This document shows, in pieces, positions 19,570-27,415 of a stretch of DNA of 64,000 bases. The notes under the pieces are model-generated. The model had not been told where the DNA came from. It was given only the letters and a program-made list of their open reading frames with translations, and ran no database searches. How positions within the stretch are numbered: position 1 is the first letter of the stretch; each line of letters opens with the position of its first letter. A program made the position numbers and the translations under genes. This DNA is from Streptomyces sp. SKN60 (GTDB lineage: Bacteria; Actinomycetota; Actinomycetes; Streptomycetales; Streptomycetaceae): contig NZ_JAHTMW010000025.1 of assembly GCF_026236535.1 (NCBI RefSeq), positions 41,156 through 105,155 of the forward strand, written 5' to 3'.

Positions 19570-19612
19570 GGCCGGCCCCGGGGCGTGTCCACCACACGCC
19601 CCGGGGCCGGCC
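19570..19612. terminator. Terminator between chaplin and FAD oxidoreductase
   Basis: A perfect 19-bp stem (19570-19588 with 19594-19612) with a 5-nt loop. It can serve both convergent genes. Confidence 0.9.
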
Positions 19613-19632
19613 TTCGCCGTACCTGACAGGCC

Positions 19633-20940
19633 TCAGGACGCCGGCGCGGTCACCCGCTCCTCGCCCGTACGGGGCCGGCCCACGGTCCCGCCCCCTGCGC
19701 CCCGCCCGGCACCGGCCCGCAGCCGCTGCCGTACGCCCTTCACCAGCCGCCCCGCCGTGTAGTCCGCGCCGAACACGAAGCGCATCGACGGCCCGTACGA
19801 GGGGGCTGTGAGCAGTCCGGCGAGGAACAGGCCCGGCCGGGACGACTCGAACAGCGCGCCCACCTCCGGCGCCCCGCCCGCCCCGGCCGCGCCCGACCCA
19901 CCGGCACCCACCCGGCGCAGCCCGTCGCGCAGTTCGGGCGCGAGCACGTCGGCCCGGTCCAGGCTGGGCACGAAGCCGGTCGCCGCGATGACATGGTCGG
20001 TCTCCACGACCTCCGCGGCCCCGTCCGGGCCGGTCACGTCGAGCCGCAGCCGGTCGTCCGCGGTGACCGTCGCGCACGTCGCCCACCGCCCGAGCCGCAC
20101 GTCCTTCACCTCGGCGAACCGCTCGCGCAGCCACCAGGCGCCGGCCGGGCCGAGCGCCGAGTCGAAGATCCGCTCGCGGGTGGCGGCGGGCAGCCGCCGG
20201 AAGATCCCCGGGGTGTCCGCGTACAGCTTGTTCTGCCAGCCGCAGCCGAGCCCGGTGTGCGGGGCGCGCAGCGAACGCCAGGCGCCGCGGTCGAGCGCCG
20301 GCGGCACAGTGTTCCAGTTCAGCCGGTCGGAGCGGGCCAGGACCCGTACGTGCGCGGCGCCCTGTTCGACGAGGATCGCCGCGGACTCCAGAGCGGCCTG
20401 CCCGGCGCCGATCACGGTGACGTCCTTGCCGGTGAAGCCGTCGAGCTCGCCGTGGTGGCTGGAGTGGGTGACGTAACGCCGGGGCAGCCCGCGCAGCGGC
20501 CCGGGGATCTCCATGAAGGGCAGCACGCCGACCGCGAGCGCCACCGTCCGGGCCCGGACCGTCTCGCCGTCCTCGGCGGTCACCGCGTACCCGCCGCAGG
20601 CCGTGTCCGGTGCCACCGTGGTGACCAGGCGCTCGTCGAGCGCGGGCACGGCCTGCCGGGCGAACCAGTCGCCGTACGCGGCGAAGAAGCCGACCGGCAG
20701 CGGCACCCCGTGCTCGGCGCGCACGCCCCGGGTGGCCGCGTAGGCGTCGAGCCCGTAGACGCCCTGCGGGTCGGAGAGATGGGAGGCCCACGGCTCGGAC
20801 TTCAGGTACATCCCCGAGGGCATGGCGTGCCAGGACTCCATGGTGCGGCCGAAGATCCGCAGGTCCAGGCCGTGCGCCGCCGCATGGGCGGCGACGGAGA
20901 GCCCGTAGGGGCCCGCTCCCACAATCACCAGGTCGTACAT
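19633..20940 (-). CDS. FAD-dependent NAD(P)-binding oxidoreductase, monooxygenase-like
   Basis: A 435-residue flavoprotein. The FAD Rossmann motif VIVGAGPYGLSVAAHA is at the very N-terminus, and a second dinucleotide motif VTVIGAGQAALESAAIL lies near residue 180 with the typical ATGF before the C-terminal part (VIAATGFVPSLDRAD). This order resembles class B flavin monooxygenases and lysine/ornithine N-hydroxylases, but substrate motifs are not clear. The C-terminal 50 residues are Gly/Arg-rich. It lies 58 bp downstream of an ATP-grasp gene and is probably in the same transcript, so the two may modify one small molecule or a glycan substituent. Confidence 0.85.
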   Translation of the reverse strand: MYDLVIVGAGPYGLSVAAHAAAHGLDLRIFGRTMESWHAMPSGMYLKSEPWASHLSDPQGVYGLDAYAATRGVRAEHGVPLPVGFFAAYGDWFARQAVPALDERLVTTVAPDTACGGYAVTAEDGETVRARTVALAVGVLPFMEIPGPLRGLPRRYVTHSSHHGELDGFTGKDVTVIGAGQAALESAAILVEQGAAHVRVLARSDRLNWNTVPPALDRGAWRSLRAPHTGLGCGWQNKLYADTPGIFRRLPAATRERIFDSALGPAGAWWLRERFAEVKDVRLGRWATCATVTADDRLRLDVTGPDGAAEVVETDHVIAATGFVPSLDRADVLAPELRDGLRRVGAGGSGAAGAGGAPEVGALFESSRPGLFLAGLLTAPSYGPSMRFVFGADYTAGRLVKGVRQRLRAGAGRGAGGGTVGRPRTGEERVTAPAS

Positions 20941-20998
20941 CGTGCGTTCCGCCTTCGAAGTCGTCGTCGTTCTCGCGGGTCTGATGGGGTGTCGGGGG

Positions 20999-22339
20999 TC
21001 ATCGCCGGGTCACCCGGCCGGTGGAGGAGGTACGGGCCGAGGGCTGCGGCGGTACGAGGGCCGGCCGCCGCAGGATGCGCGGCCCGCCCCGGAGCAGCCG
21101 ACGCAGCGCCGGCAGGGCCTTGCGCAGGGCGTGCGCGAGCCAGGCCCGCAGCATCGCGAGGGCCGGCCGGAGGTCGTCGGCGGCGAACCAGGCCGCCTCG
21201 CGGCCACCGCCCGTGCCGACCGGACCCGCCGGCTCGGGCGTGTACCGGCGGCGCGGCGAGACCAGGTACGACAGAGCGGCGTAGTTCTCGACGACGAAGC
21301 GGCGCCCGTACGAGGGCAGGTGCGCCGGCACCGGCCGGCCGGTGAGGTCCAGATGCATGGCCCGCACCACGTCGAGCCCGTCCCGGTCGGCGAACAGCCG
21401 GAACTGGGCGCCGGGCCGCGGATTGAAGTCGAGCAGGTGGTACGCGCCGGTGTCCCGGTCCAGCCGGAAGTCGAGGTCGCACACGCCCCGGTAGCCGAGC
21501 GCGCCGAGCAGCTCCCGGGCCGCCGTGTCGACCGCCGGGTTCGCGGTCCACCGGCCGACCGCCGTGAGCCCGGCGCCGTCCGGCCAGGAGCGCTCCTTGC
21601 GGCCGGTGGCGCCGGTCGCGCAGCCGCCGGCGGAGTCCACGTACCCGTGGAAGAACCAGTCGAGGTCCCGCCCGGCCGGCAGCAGCTCCTGCAGCAGCAG
21701 CCGGCTGCCGGCCTGCGGGGTGCGGGCGTAGAGCTCGCGGACCTCGGCGAGCGAGCCGAGGATCGTGGTGCTGCGCAGGCCGCCGCCGGCCGGCAGCAGC
21801 CAGGGGCGGCTCCACTTGGCGATCACCGGAAGTCCGAGCGACCAGGCCATGGCGGCGGCCTCGTCGGCGCCGGTGGGGAGTTCGGTACGGGGGTGGGGGA
21901 GGCCCAGGGCCCGGCAGGTCTCGGCGAGCTGGGCCTTGTCGGCGACCCGGGCGAGCTGCTCGGGCGACTGGTCGGGCAGCAGGAAGCGGCCCCCCAGCTC
22001 GGGCCGGCACTCGGCGAGAAGCAGCGCGGTGATGTCGTCGAGGGGCACGAGCAGCGCGGGAGGTGACGTGCCGTCGGTCCGATCGACATCGGGAGGGAGC
22101 CCGTCCGCGATGCGGTGCAGCAGCCGGGTGAGCTCGGCGGGGGAGGGCTCGTCGGGGCGGCGGTGCGCGCCCCGGAGGTAGCGGGAGCGGACGACCGGAC
22201 TGTCCGGCGACTCGACCACCGCGTGGACCGCGATGCCCGCTCGCCCCAGGGAGCGCACGGCGCCGAGCGTGCCGTGGTGAAAGGGGTTCGCGTCGAGCCG
22301 CACAAGGACCGCGGGGACACGGGTGTCAAAACTCGGCAC
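20999..22339 (-). CDS. ATP-grasp carboxylate-amine ligase-like protein
   Basis: A 446-residue protein. After an N-terminal Rossmann-like region (VPAVLVRLDANPFHHGTLGAVRSLGRAGI), the ATP-grasp part shows VADKAQLAETCRALGLPHPRT, LPVIAKWSRPW and the metal-binding CDLDFRLDRD...LLDFNPRPGAQF. Related proteins couple carboxylates to amines or hydroxyls. The C-terminal 80 residues are Arg/Pro-rich. It begins the two-gene unit with the FAD oxidoreductase and is divergent from the GH26-like gene. The substrate is unknown. An amino-acid or peptide decoration of the exopolysaccharide is possible but not shown. Confidence 0.85.
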   Translation of the reverse strand: MPSFDTRVPAVLVRLDANPFHHGTLGAVRSLGRAGIAVHAVVESPDSPVVRSRYLRGAHRRPDEPSPAELTRLLHRIADGLPPDVDRTDGTSPPALLVPLDDITALLLAECRPELGGRFLLPDQSPEQLARVADKAQLAETCRALGLPHPRTELPTGADEAAAMAWSLGLPVIAKWSRPWLLPAGGGLRSTTILGSLAEVRELYARTPQAGSRLLLQELLPAGRDLDWFFHGYVDSAGGCATGATGRKERSWPDGAGLTAVGRWTANPAVDTAARELLGALGYRGVCDLDFRLDRDTGAYHLLDFNPRPGAQFRLFADRDGLDVVRAMHLDLTGRPVPAHLPSYGRRFVVENYAALSYLVSPRRRYTPEPAGPVGTGGGREAAWFAADDLRPALAMLRAWLAHALRKALPALRRLLRGGPRILRRPALVPPQPSARTSSTGRVTRR

Positions 22340-22498
22340 GGCATTCCTTCGTCTCGGGGGCCCAATCGGGCGATGAGGAATCCTCTAACGGACTATTGAG
22401 CGGATCGGAGCGGAGTTCTCGGTCGGCGCATTAGGAATACATTCGGAAGATCCGACTGACGGTCCATCACGCGGCGTGCGAGCGAAGGAGAAGCTGCC

Positions 22499-24190
22499 AT
22501 GGTCAACCGAAACCGCAGAACTTCGAGGGTGTGGCTGGGGGTGTTCACCGCCGGTCTCCTTGCGTCAGGTTCTGTCGTGCTGTCGTCCCCCGCTCACGCT
22601 CACTCCGCCGCATCCGTAACGACCCGGGACCCCCAACCGACTCTCTCCAGCGCCATGGGAGCGTTCCTCGAATCGGGACCTGTCGGAGTCGCCCGCATCG
22701 CCCAGCTGCAGCGCTGGCTCGGCGGGCACGAACTCCGGGTCGGGCACACCTACCTGCCCGGCGACCTCTGGTCGAACATCGAGGGCCCGCCCGGCTTCCT
22801 CGACTCCTGGGCGGCCTGGCGCAACGAGCGCGCCGACCGGATGTTCGTCCTCAACGTCCCCATGCTGGAGCGCAACGAGGCCGGCGTCTCCGACTACGAG
22901 GTCCGCCGCCAGCTCCAGTTGGGTGCCGCGGGCTACTACGACGAGCACTTCCGCACCCTCGCCCGGCGCCTGGTCGACCTCCGGGCCGCGGACACCGTGA
23001 TCGTGCTCGGCTGGGAGATGAACGGCACGACCTACACCAGCCGGTGCGCGCCGGACCCGACGGCGTGGAAGCGGTACTGGAACCGGATCGTCGGGGCGAT
23101 GCGTTCCGTGCCGGGCCAGAAGTTCCGCTTCGACTTCAACCCGAGCCGCGGCCGTGACGCGATTCCGTGGACCGAGTGCTATCCCGGGGACGACGTCGTC
23201 GACGTCATCGGCATGGACTCCTACGACCAGCCGCCGGGCTCCAGTTTCGACGAACACGTCAAGGAGCCGTACGGGCTCCAGGCGCAGGTCGATTTCGCGG
23301 CCGAGCACGGAAAGCAGATCTCCTATCCGGAATGGGGCCTGTTCCGGAACGGAGACAACCCCGCGTACATGCGGCAGATGCTGGACTGGATGAAACGGCA
23401 TCAGCCGCTGTACCACACGATCACCGATTACTGCCCGCACGGCGTCTGGCAGTGCGACGACAATCCGCAGTCGTCGCTGGTGTTCCGTCAGATGCTGTAC
23501 GGGGTGGAGCCGGAGGTCCCGACTCAGCCGACGGAGCCGACTCAGCCCACGGAGCCGACGGAGCCGACGGAGCCGACCGAGCCGCCTGAGCCCACGGACC
23601 CGGTGGAGCCCACGGAGCCGACTCAGCCCACGGAGCCGACTGAGCCCACGGAGCCGACTGAGCCGACTGAGCCCACGGACCCGGTGGACCCGACGGTGCC
23701 GGTCCCGAAGCCGGAGCCGAAGCCGGAACCCAAGCCTGAGCCGAAGCCGGAACCCAAGCCCGAGCCCAAGCCGGAACCGAAGCCGGAACCCAAGCCTGAG
23801 CCGAAGCCCGAGCCCAAGCCGGAACCCAAGCCTGAGCCGAAGCCCGAGCCCAAGCCGGAGCCGAAGCCGGAGCCGAAGCCGAAGCCGGAACCCAAGCCGG
23901 AGCCGAAGCCCGAGCCCACCAAGCCCGACTGCTGGAAGCTGAACCTCGGTTCGTGGGTGGAGAGCTGGATCGGCGGGCCGGTCTGCGTCCCGAAGGACAC
24001 CTCCTGGAAGGACTCCCTGAAGGAACCCGCCCTGCCCGCCACGCCCGCAGTGCCTGCCCTGCCCGCCAGGCCCACGGTGCCCACCGTGCCCGCGGTTCCC
24101 GCCAAGCCGCCGGCGAAGCCGGCCGGCGGCTGGCAGGACGGGCTGAAGATCGACTGGAAGGGAGCCCTGAACGGGATCTGGCCGTTCTGA
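22499..24190 (+). CDS. Secreted GH26-like glycoside hydrolase with long Pro/Glu/Lys repeat tail
   Basis: A 563-residue exported protein. The signal peptide ends near residue 35 (AHAHS). The catalytic part (about 50-335) carries VLGWEMNGTTY, where the Glu matches the GH26 acid/base, and ISYPEWGLFRNGDNPAY, where the Glu matches the nucleophile. GH26 enzymes act on beta-mannans and related glycans. Residues about 340-402 are PTEP/PTQP repeats, about 402-477 KPEP repeats, and the last 85 residues have two cysteines and a Trp-rich end (WKGALNGIWPF). GAAGGAG precedes the ATG. A catalytic paralogue without the tail lies at 44548. It may trim or remodel the EPS made by the adjacent operon. Confidence 0.85.
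   Translation: MVNRNRRTSRVWLGVFTAGLLASGSVVLSSPAHAHSAASVTTRDPQPTLSSAMGAFLESGPVGVARIAQLQRWLGGHELRVGHTYLPGDLWSNIEGPPGFLDSWAAWRNERADRMFVLNVPMLERNEAGVSDYEVRRQLQLGAAGYYDEHFRTLARRLVDLRAADTVIVLGWEMNGTTYTSRCAPDPTAWKRYWNRIVGAMRSVPGQKFRFDFNPSRGRDAIPWTECYPGDDVVDVIGMDSYDQPPGSSFDEHVKEPYGLQAQVDFAAEHGKQISYPEWGLFRNGDNPAYMRQMLDWMKRHQPLYHTITDYCPHGVWQCDDNPQSSLVFRQMLYGVEPEVPTQPTEPTQPTEPTEPTEPTEPPEPTDPVEPTEPTQPTEPTEPTEPTEPTEPTDPVDPTVPVPKPEPKPEPKPEPKPEPKPEPKPEPKPEPKPEPKPEPKPEPKPEPKPEPKPEPKPEPKPKPEPKPEPKPEPTKPDCWKLNLGSWVESWIGGPVCVPKDTSWKDSLKEPALPATPAVPALPARPTVPTVPAVPAKPPAKPAGGWQDGLKIDWKGALNGIWPF
23518..23930 (+). repeat. PTEP and KPEP coding repeats in the GH26-like gene
   Basis: About 190 bp encode PTEP/PTQP/PTDP units and then about 220 bp encode KPEP units. 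The antisense strand reads as Leu/Arg/Gly repeats and is a shadow. Such arrays are probable wall-spanning linkers and are prone to length change. Confidence 0.9.
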
Positions 24191-24198
24191 CACCCGGC

Positions 24199-24231
24199 AC
24201 GGCGGCGGAGGAGCTCATCCTCCGCCGCCGT
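24199..24231. terminator. Terminator between GH26-like and FemAB-like genes
   Basis: A perfect 14-bp stem (24199-24212 with 24218-24231) with a 5-nt loop lies between convergent genes. The right arm overlaps the 3-prime end of the FemAB-like gene. Confidence 0.85.
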
Positions 24232-25354
24232 CCGGCGTTCCGCGAAGCCGCCCGACCGCGCGGCCCAGCCACTCCCGCTCGCGCACCTGACCGGCCGCCC
24301 AGCGCCGCCCGTTCGCGGCGCCCGCGCGCAGCCAGAGCAGCGGCGCGGCACCCGGCCCGGCGAGCATCAGGCGCTGGTTGGGCACGGTCTCGGGCCGCCA
24401 GTGGTGCTTGTACGGTTCGGTGCCGCGCAGCATGCTCAGCGTGGCCCGGCCGCTCGCGCTGGTCTCGCGCGCCCCGTGCCGCAGCAGCATCGCGGCCACG
24501 TCGACCTTGCGGGCGCGCAGCTCGGGGTCCGCCCCGTACAGGTAACCGCCCGCGAGGCGCGGCGACATCAGGGTCAGGTCCGCGCACACCACGTCGCCGC
24601 CGAGCCGGAACTCGGTGACCATGGCGTCGCCGCGCTCGACCATCGGCCGCACCGCCCGCGCCAGGTGCTGGGCGAACCGCTCGCTGGTGTGCTCGGCGGT
24701 CACGCCCCGGCCCTGCCACTGGAGCCGGTGCAGCCGCAGGAGCCGCTCCAGGGCGCCGGGGACCTCGGCCGCGGGCACGATCCGCTCGTCGATGCCGAGC
24801 GCGTCCATCTTGCGCAGCTTCGCCCGTACCCGCTGGGCCTTCCCGGAGGGGATGCGTTCGAGCAGGGCCTCCATGGGGACGGCGGGCAGCTCCAGGCACA
24901 GCGAGTCGGCGAGCCGGCGGCGGGGGCCGCGCCAGGCCTCGTAGACCCGCTCGGCGGCGGCCCCGGGCCGTACCTCGCGCAGATCGATCACCGTGCCGCG
25001 GGCCGCCCGGGCCAGCGCGCCGGCGAGCGCGGGCGCCGCCTCCGGGCAGGAGTCGTCGAGGAGCACGTCGGTGAAGTCGGTGATCGCGCCGCCGAGCGGG
25101 GCGAGCGCGGGCAGCGGGCCGGGCGCCCGCATCAGCGCCGCCGCGCCGACCGGGGTGCCGTCGGCCCGCCGCACCAGGACGACGCGCAGGTCGCCGGGGC
25201 GCCCGTACGACACCCACCAGGAGTGCAGCCACGCGTACGACTGGAACGGCGTCGCCGTGGCGCACCGCCCGTACAGCGCCGTCCACTCGGGGCCGAGCCG
25301 CTCGAACTCGGCGCAGTCCCGGACGATCTCGGTCAGGAAGGATCTGCCGTTCAC
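24215..25354 (-). CDS. FemAB/GNAT-like acetyltransferase of the EPS operon
   Basis: A 379-residue cytosolic protein of the GNAT-fold BcsL/FemAB-like group found in polysaccharide clusters. Recognisable segments are ATPFQSYAWLHSWWVSYG near the N-terminus, then FRLGGDVVCADLTLM, GGYLYGADPELRARKVDVAAMLL and LRGTEPYKHHWRPETVPNQ, which match the second GNAT domain. It would transfer an acyl or aminoacyl group to a sugar. The GTG start overlaps the stop of the Wzz-like gene (GTGA), so it is the last gene of the coupled EPS operon. Confidence 0.85.
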   Translation of the reverse strand: MNGRSFLTEIVRDCAEFERLGPEWTALYGRCATATPFQSYAWLHSWWVSYGRPGDLRVVLVRRADGTPVGAAALMRAPGPLPALAPLGGAITDFTDVLLDDSCPEAAPALAGALARAARGTVIDLREVRPGAAAERVYEAWRGPRRRLADSLCLELPAVPMEALLERIPSGKAQRVRAKLRKMDALGIDERIVPAAEVPGALERLLRLHRLQWQGRGVTAEHTSERFAQHLARAVRPMVERGDAMVTEFRLGGDVVCADLTLMSPRLAGGYLYGADPELRARKVDVAAMLLRHGARETSASGRATLSMLRGTEPYKHHWRPETVPNQRLMLAGPGAAPLLWLRAGAANGRRWAAGQVREREWLGRAVGRLRGTPDGGGG

Positions 25355-26019
25355 ACCGCCTCCGGTTCCGGCTGCTGCGCGGCGGCGCCCGCCGGACCCG
25401 GCACCTGCGCCGCGCCGCCCGCGGCCGGCTGCCGGGAGTGCCGGGCCTCGGCGCGGGCCGTGCGCTTCGGCCGTACGAGCAGGGCGAGGCCGCCGAGCAG
25501 CCCGCCCGCGCAGCCGCCGACCAGCGCGGACAGCGGCGCCGACGGCGAGACCGGCTGCTGCGGCTTGGTCGCGCGGGAGAACTGGACGACCTTGACGCCG
25601 GTGTTGGCGGCGACGTGCGTGCTGTTGGTCACGAGCGCGCGGGCCACGCCGTCGGCCATCGACACCGCCGTCGCCGGCTTCGCCGACCGGGCCGTGATCG
25701 AGATCATCGGGGCGTCCGGGGAGGTCGACGCCTGCACGCTCTGCCGCAGCGTGTCCGCGGAGACGCCCGCCCACACCTGGGCGTCGCCGGTCACCGCGAT
25801 GTCCGTGGCGACCCGCCCGTACGCCTGGGCGAAGCCGAGCGCGGCGGACGGGTCGGACTTCTCGCCGGGGACGACGATGACATAGCTGGTCGCCGCGTAC
25901 TCGGGGGTCTTCAGGGCGCCGTAGCCGCCGCCGAGGACCGCGCCGGCGAGCACGGCGGCCGGCAGCACCATCCAGCGGGCGGGGGTGAGCAGGGAGGAAC
26001 GTGGCGGGGTAGTGGTCAT
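25351..26019 (-). CDS. Wzz/YveK-like chain-length determinant protein
   Basis: A 222-residue inner-membrane protein with two helices (about 16-36, WMVLPAAVLAGAVLGGGYGAL, and about 166-186, LSALVGGCAGGLLGGLALLV) flanking an outer domain with YAATSYVIVVPG at its start. This is the topology of polysaccharide co-polymerases that set chain length in Wzy-dependent pathways. No tyrosine-kinase domain is attached. The ATG at 26019 has AGAGGG upstream. It is separated from the preceding operon gene only by the TnpB element, which lies directly upstream of its ribosome site. Confidence 0.85.
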   Translation of the reverse strand: MTTTPPRSSLLTPARWMVLPAAVLAGAVLGGGYGALKTPEYAATSYVIVVPGEKSDPSAALGFAQAYGRVATDIAVTGDAQVWAGVSADTLRQSVQASTSPDAPMISITARSAKPATAVSMADGVARALVTNSTHVAANTGVKVVQFSRATKPQQPVSPSAPLSALVGGCAGGLLGGLALLVRPKRTARAEARHSRQPAAGGAAQVPGPAGAAAQQPEPEAV

Positions 26020-26165
26020 CGGATTCCCTCTGTGGATACCCCTGCCTTCAGGCAGGGGAGGAAGCGGACTCCTGCGGAGCAGGGCAAGGGCCGTGATCCG
26101 TCGTCATGCCGGATCACAGTGCTTCGACCCGCAGGTTTGGTGCTAAGTCGCAGTCCCGCTAGTTT

Positions 26166-27371
26166 GTGAGCGTGACCACGACGTGTGTGAAGCGGGCGTT
26201 CAAGTACCGCTTCTTTCCGACCGATGCGCAGGCGGCTGAGCTGTCGCGCACGTTCGGCTGCGTTCGGAAGGTCTACAACCTGGCGCTGGCCGCGCGTACA
26301 GAGGCGTGGGCGCGGCAGGAGCGGGTCAACTACAACGCCACGTCGGCGATGCTGACCGCGTGGAAGAAGACCGGGGAACTGGCCTACCTGGCTGAGGTTT
26401 CCTCCGTCCCGCTCCAACAGGCGCTGCGGCACTTGCAGGCGGCGTTCACGGGCTTCTTCGGCAAGCGGGCCAAGTACCCGCGGTTCAAGTCCCGGAAGAG
26501 ATCCCGGAAGTCTGCCGAATACACCACCAGTGGTTTCCGATTCCGCGACGGTGAACTGACCCTGGCGAAGATGAGTGAACCGCTCGACATCGTGTGGTCG
26601 CGTCCGCTGCCCGCCGGGGCGCAGCCGTCCACCGTGACGGTGTCGCAGGACAGCGCGGGCCGCTGGTTCGTGTCCATGCTGTGTGACGACCCGACTGTGA
26701 ATCCATTCCCGGTCACCGACACGGCGGTCGGTATCGACGTCGGACTGGACCACCTGCTGACACTGTCGACCGGGGAGAAGATCGCCAACCCGCGGCACGA
26801 ACGCCGTGACCGCGCCCGGCTCGCGAAGGCCCAGCGGACGCTGGCGAGGAAGGCGAAGGGCGATGGCGCCAACCGGGCGAAGGCCCGGCGCAAGGTCGCC
26901 AGGATCCATGCCCGGATCGCCGACCGCCGGCGTGACGGCCTGCACAAGCTGACCACTCGTCTCGTGCGTGAGAACCAAACGCTCGTGATCGAGGACCTGA
27001 CCGTGCGCAACATGGTCAGGAACCGGCGACTCGCCCGCGCCATCAGCGACGCCGCGTGGGCGGAGTTCCGGAGCCTGCTGGAGTACAAGGCCGGCTGGTA
27101 CGGGCGGGAAGTGATCGCGGTCGACCGCTTCTTCCCCTCCTCCAAGCTGTGCTCCCACTGCGGCACCCTCGCGATGAAGATGCCGCTCAACGTCCGCACC
27201 TGGACGTGCGAGAGCTGCGGCACGGCCCATGACCGGGACGTGAACGCGGCTCGTAACCTTCTGGCCGCCGGGCTGGCGGTGACAGTCTGTGGAGCTGGTG
27301 TAAGACCTCAACGGAGTACTCCGGGCGGGCAGTCGGCGGCGAAGCAGAAAGTCCCACGGCGCGAGCCGTAG
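26166..27371 (+). CDS. tnpB: RNA-guided endonuclease TnpB
   Basis: A 401-residue TnpB, the compact ancestor of Cas12. The N-terminal helix-turn-helix segment starts KRAFKYRFFPT, and the RuvC-like nuclease has all three acidic residues: D191 (GIDVGLDH), E276 (VIEDLTVRNM) and D358 (HDRDVNAARN). A zinc finger CSHCG...CESCG lies between the last two. These spacings match active TnpB proteins, so it should be functional. The GTG at 26166 gives the usual N-terminus. The gene is complete and antisense to the EPS operon. No TnpA transposase is present, so it may rely on one elsewhere. Confidence 0.95.
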   Translation: MSVTTTCVKRAFKYRFFPTDAQAAELSRTFGCVRKVYNLALAARTEAWARQERVNYNATSAMLTAWKKTGELAYLAEVSSVPLQQALRHLQAAFTGFFGKRAKYPRFKSRKRSRKSAEYTTSGFRFRDGELTLAKMSEPLDIVWSRPLPAGAQPSTVTVSQDSAGRWFVSMLCDDPTVNPFPVTDTAVGIDVGLDHLLTLSTGEKIANPRHERRDRARLAKAQRTLARKAKGDGANRAKARRKVARIHARIADRRRDGLHKLTTRLVRENQTLVIEDLTVRNMVRNRRLARAISDAAWAEFRSLLEYKAGWYGREVIAVDRFFPSSKLCSHCGTLAMKMPLNVRTWTCESCGTAHDRDVNAARNLLAAGLAVTVCGAGVRPQRSTPGGQSAAKQKVPRREP

Positions 27372-27375
27372 GAAC

Positions 27376-27412
27376 CCCCCTCGTTTACGAGGGGGAGGAA
27401 GCCAAGACACAG
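27376..27412 (+). ncRNA. Predicted right-end region of the TnpB guide RNA
   Basis: In IS605-group elements the guide RNA covers the tnpB 3-prime end and the right end, and its guide is the next 16-20 nt of flanking DNA. The right-end hairpin is at 27376-27395. The guide would then be read from about 27405-27430, which is the 3-prime end of the adjacent glycosyltransferase gene. This is inferred from architecture only. Confidence 0.4.
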
Positions 27413-27415
27413 GTC

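Larger units (their letters stand above)
26030..27412 (+). mobile_element. IS200/IS605-group element, TnpB-only (IS1341-type)
   Basis: About 1.38 kb lie between two minus-strand EPS genes, with tnpB on the plus strand. Both ends carry a matching hairpin of 8-bp stem and 4-nt loop: CCCCTGCC-TTCA-GGCAGGGG at 26039-26058 on the left and CCCCCTCG-TTTA-CGAGGGGG at 27376-27395 on the right. Each is followed by AGGAAGC. There is no tnpA, no terminal inverted repeat and no clear target duplication, as expected for this group. The exact ends are uncertain by about 10 bp. The right end would give rise to the guide (omega/re) RNA. Confidence 0.85.

Noticed and set aside
22565..24193. Long minus-strand ORF with Leu/Arg/Gly repeats
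   Set aside because: It is the antisense shadow of the PTEP/KPEP repeats of the GH26-like gene.
26384..27223. Minus-strand ORF opposite tnpB
   Set aside because: Shadow of the TnpB frame, which has complete catalytic and zinc motifs.
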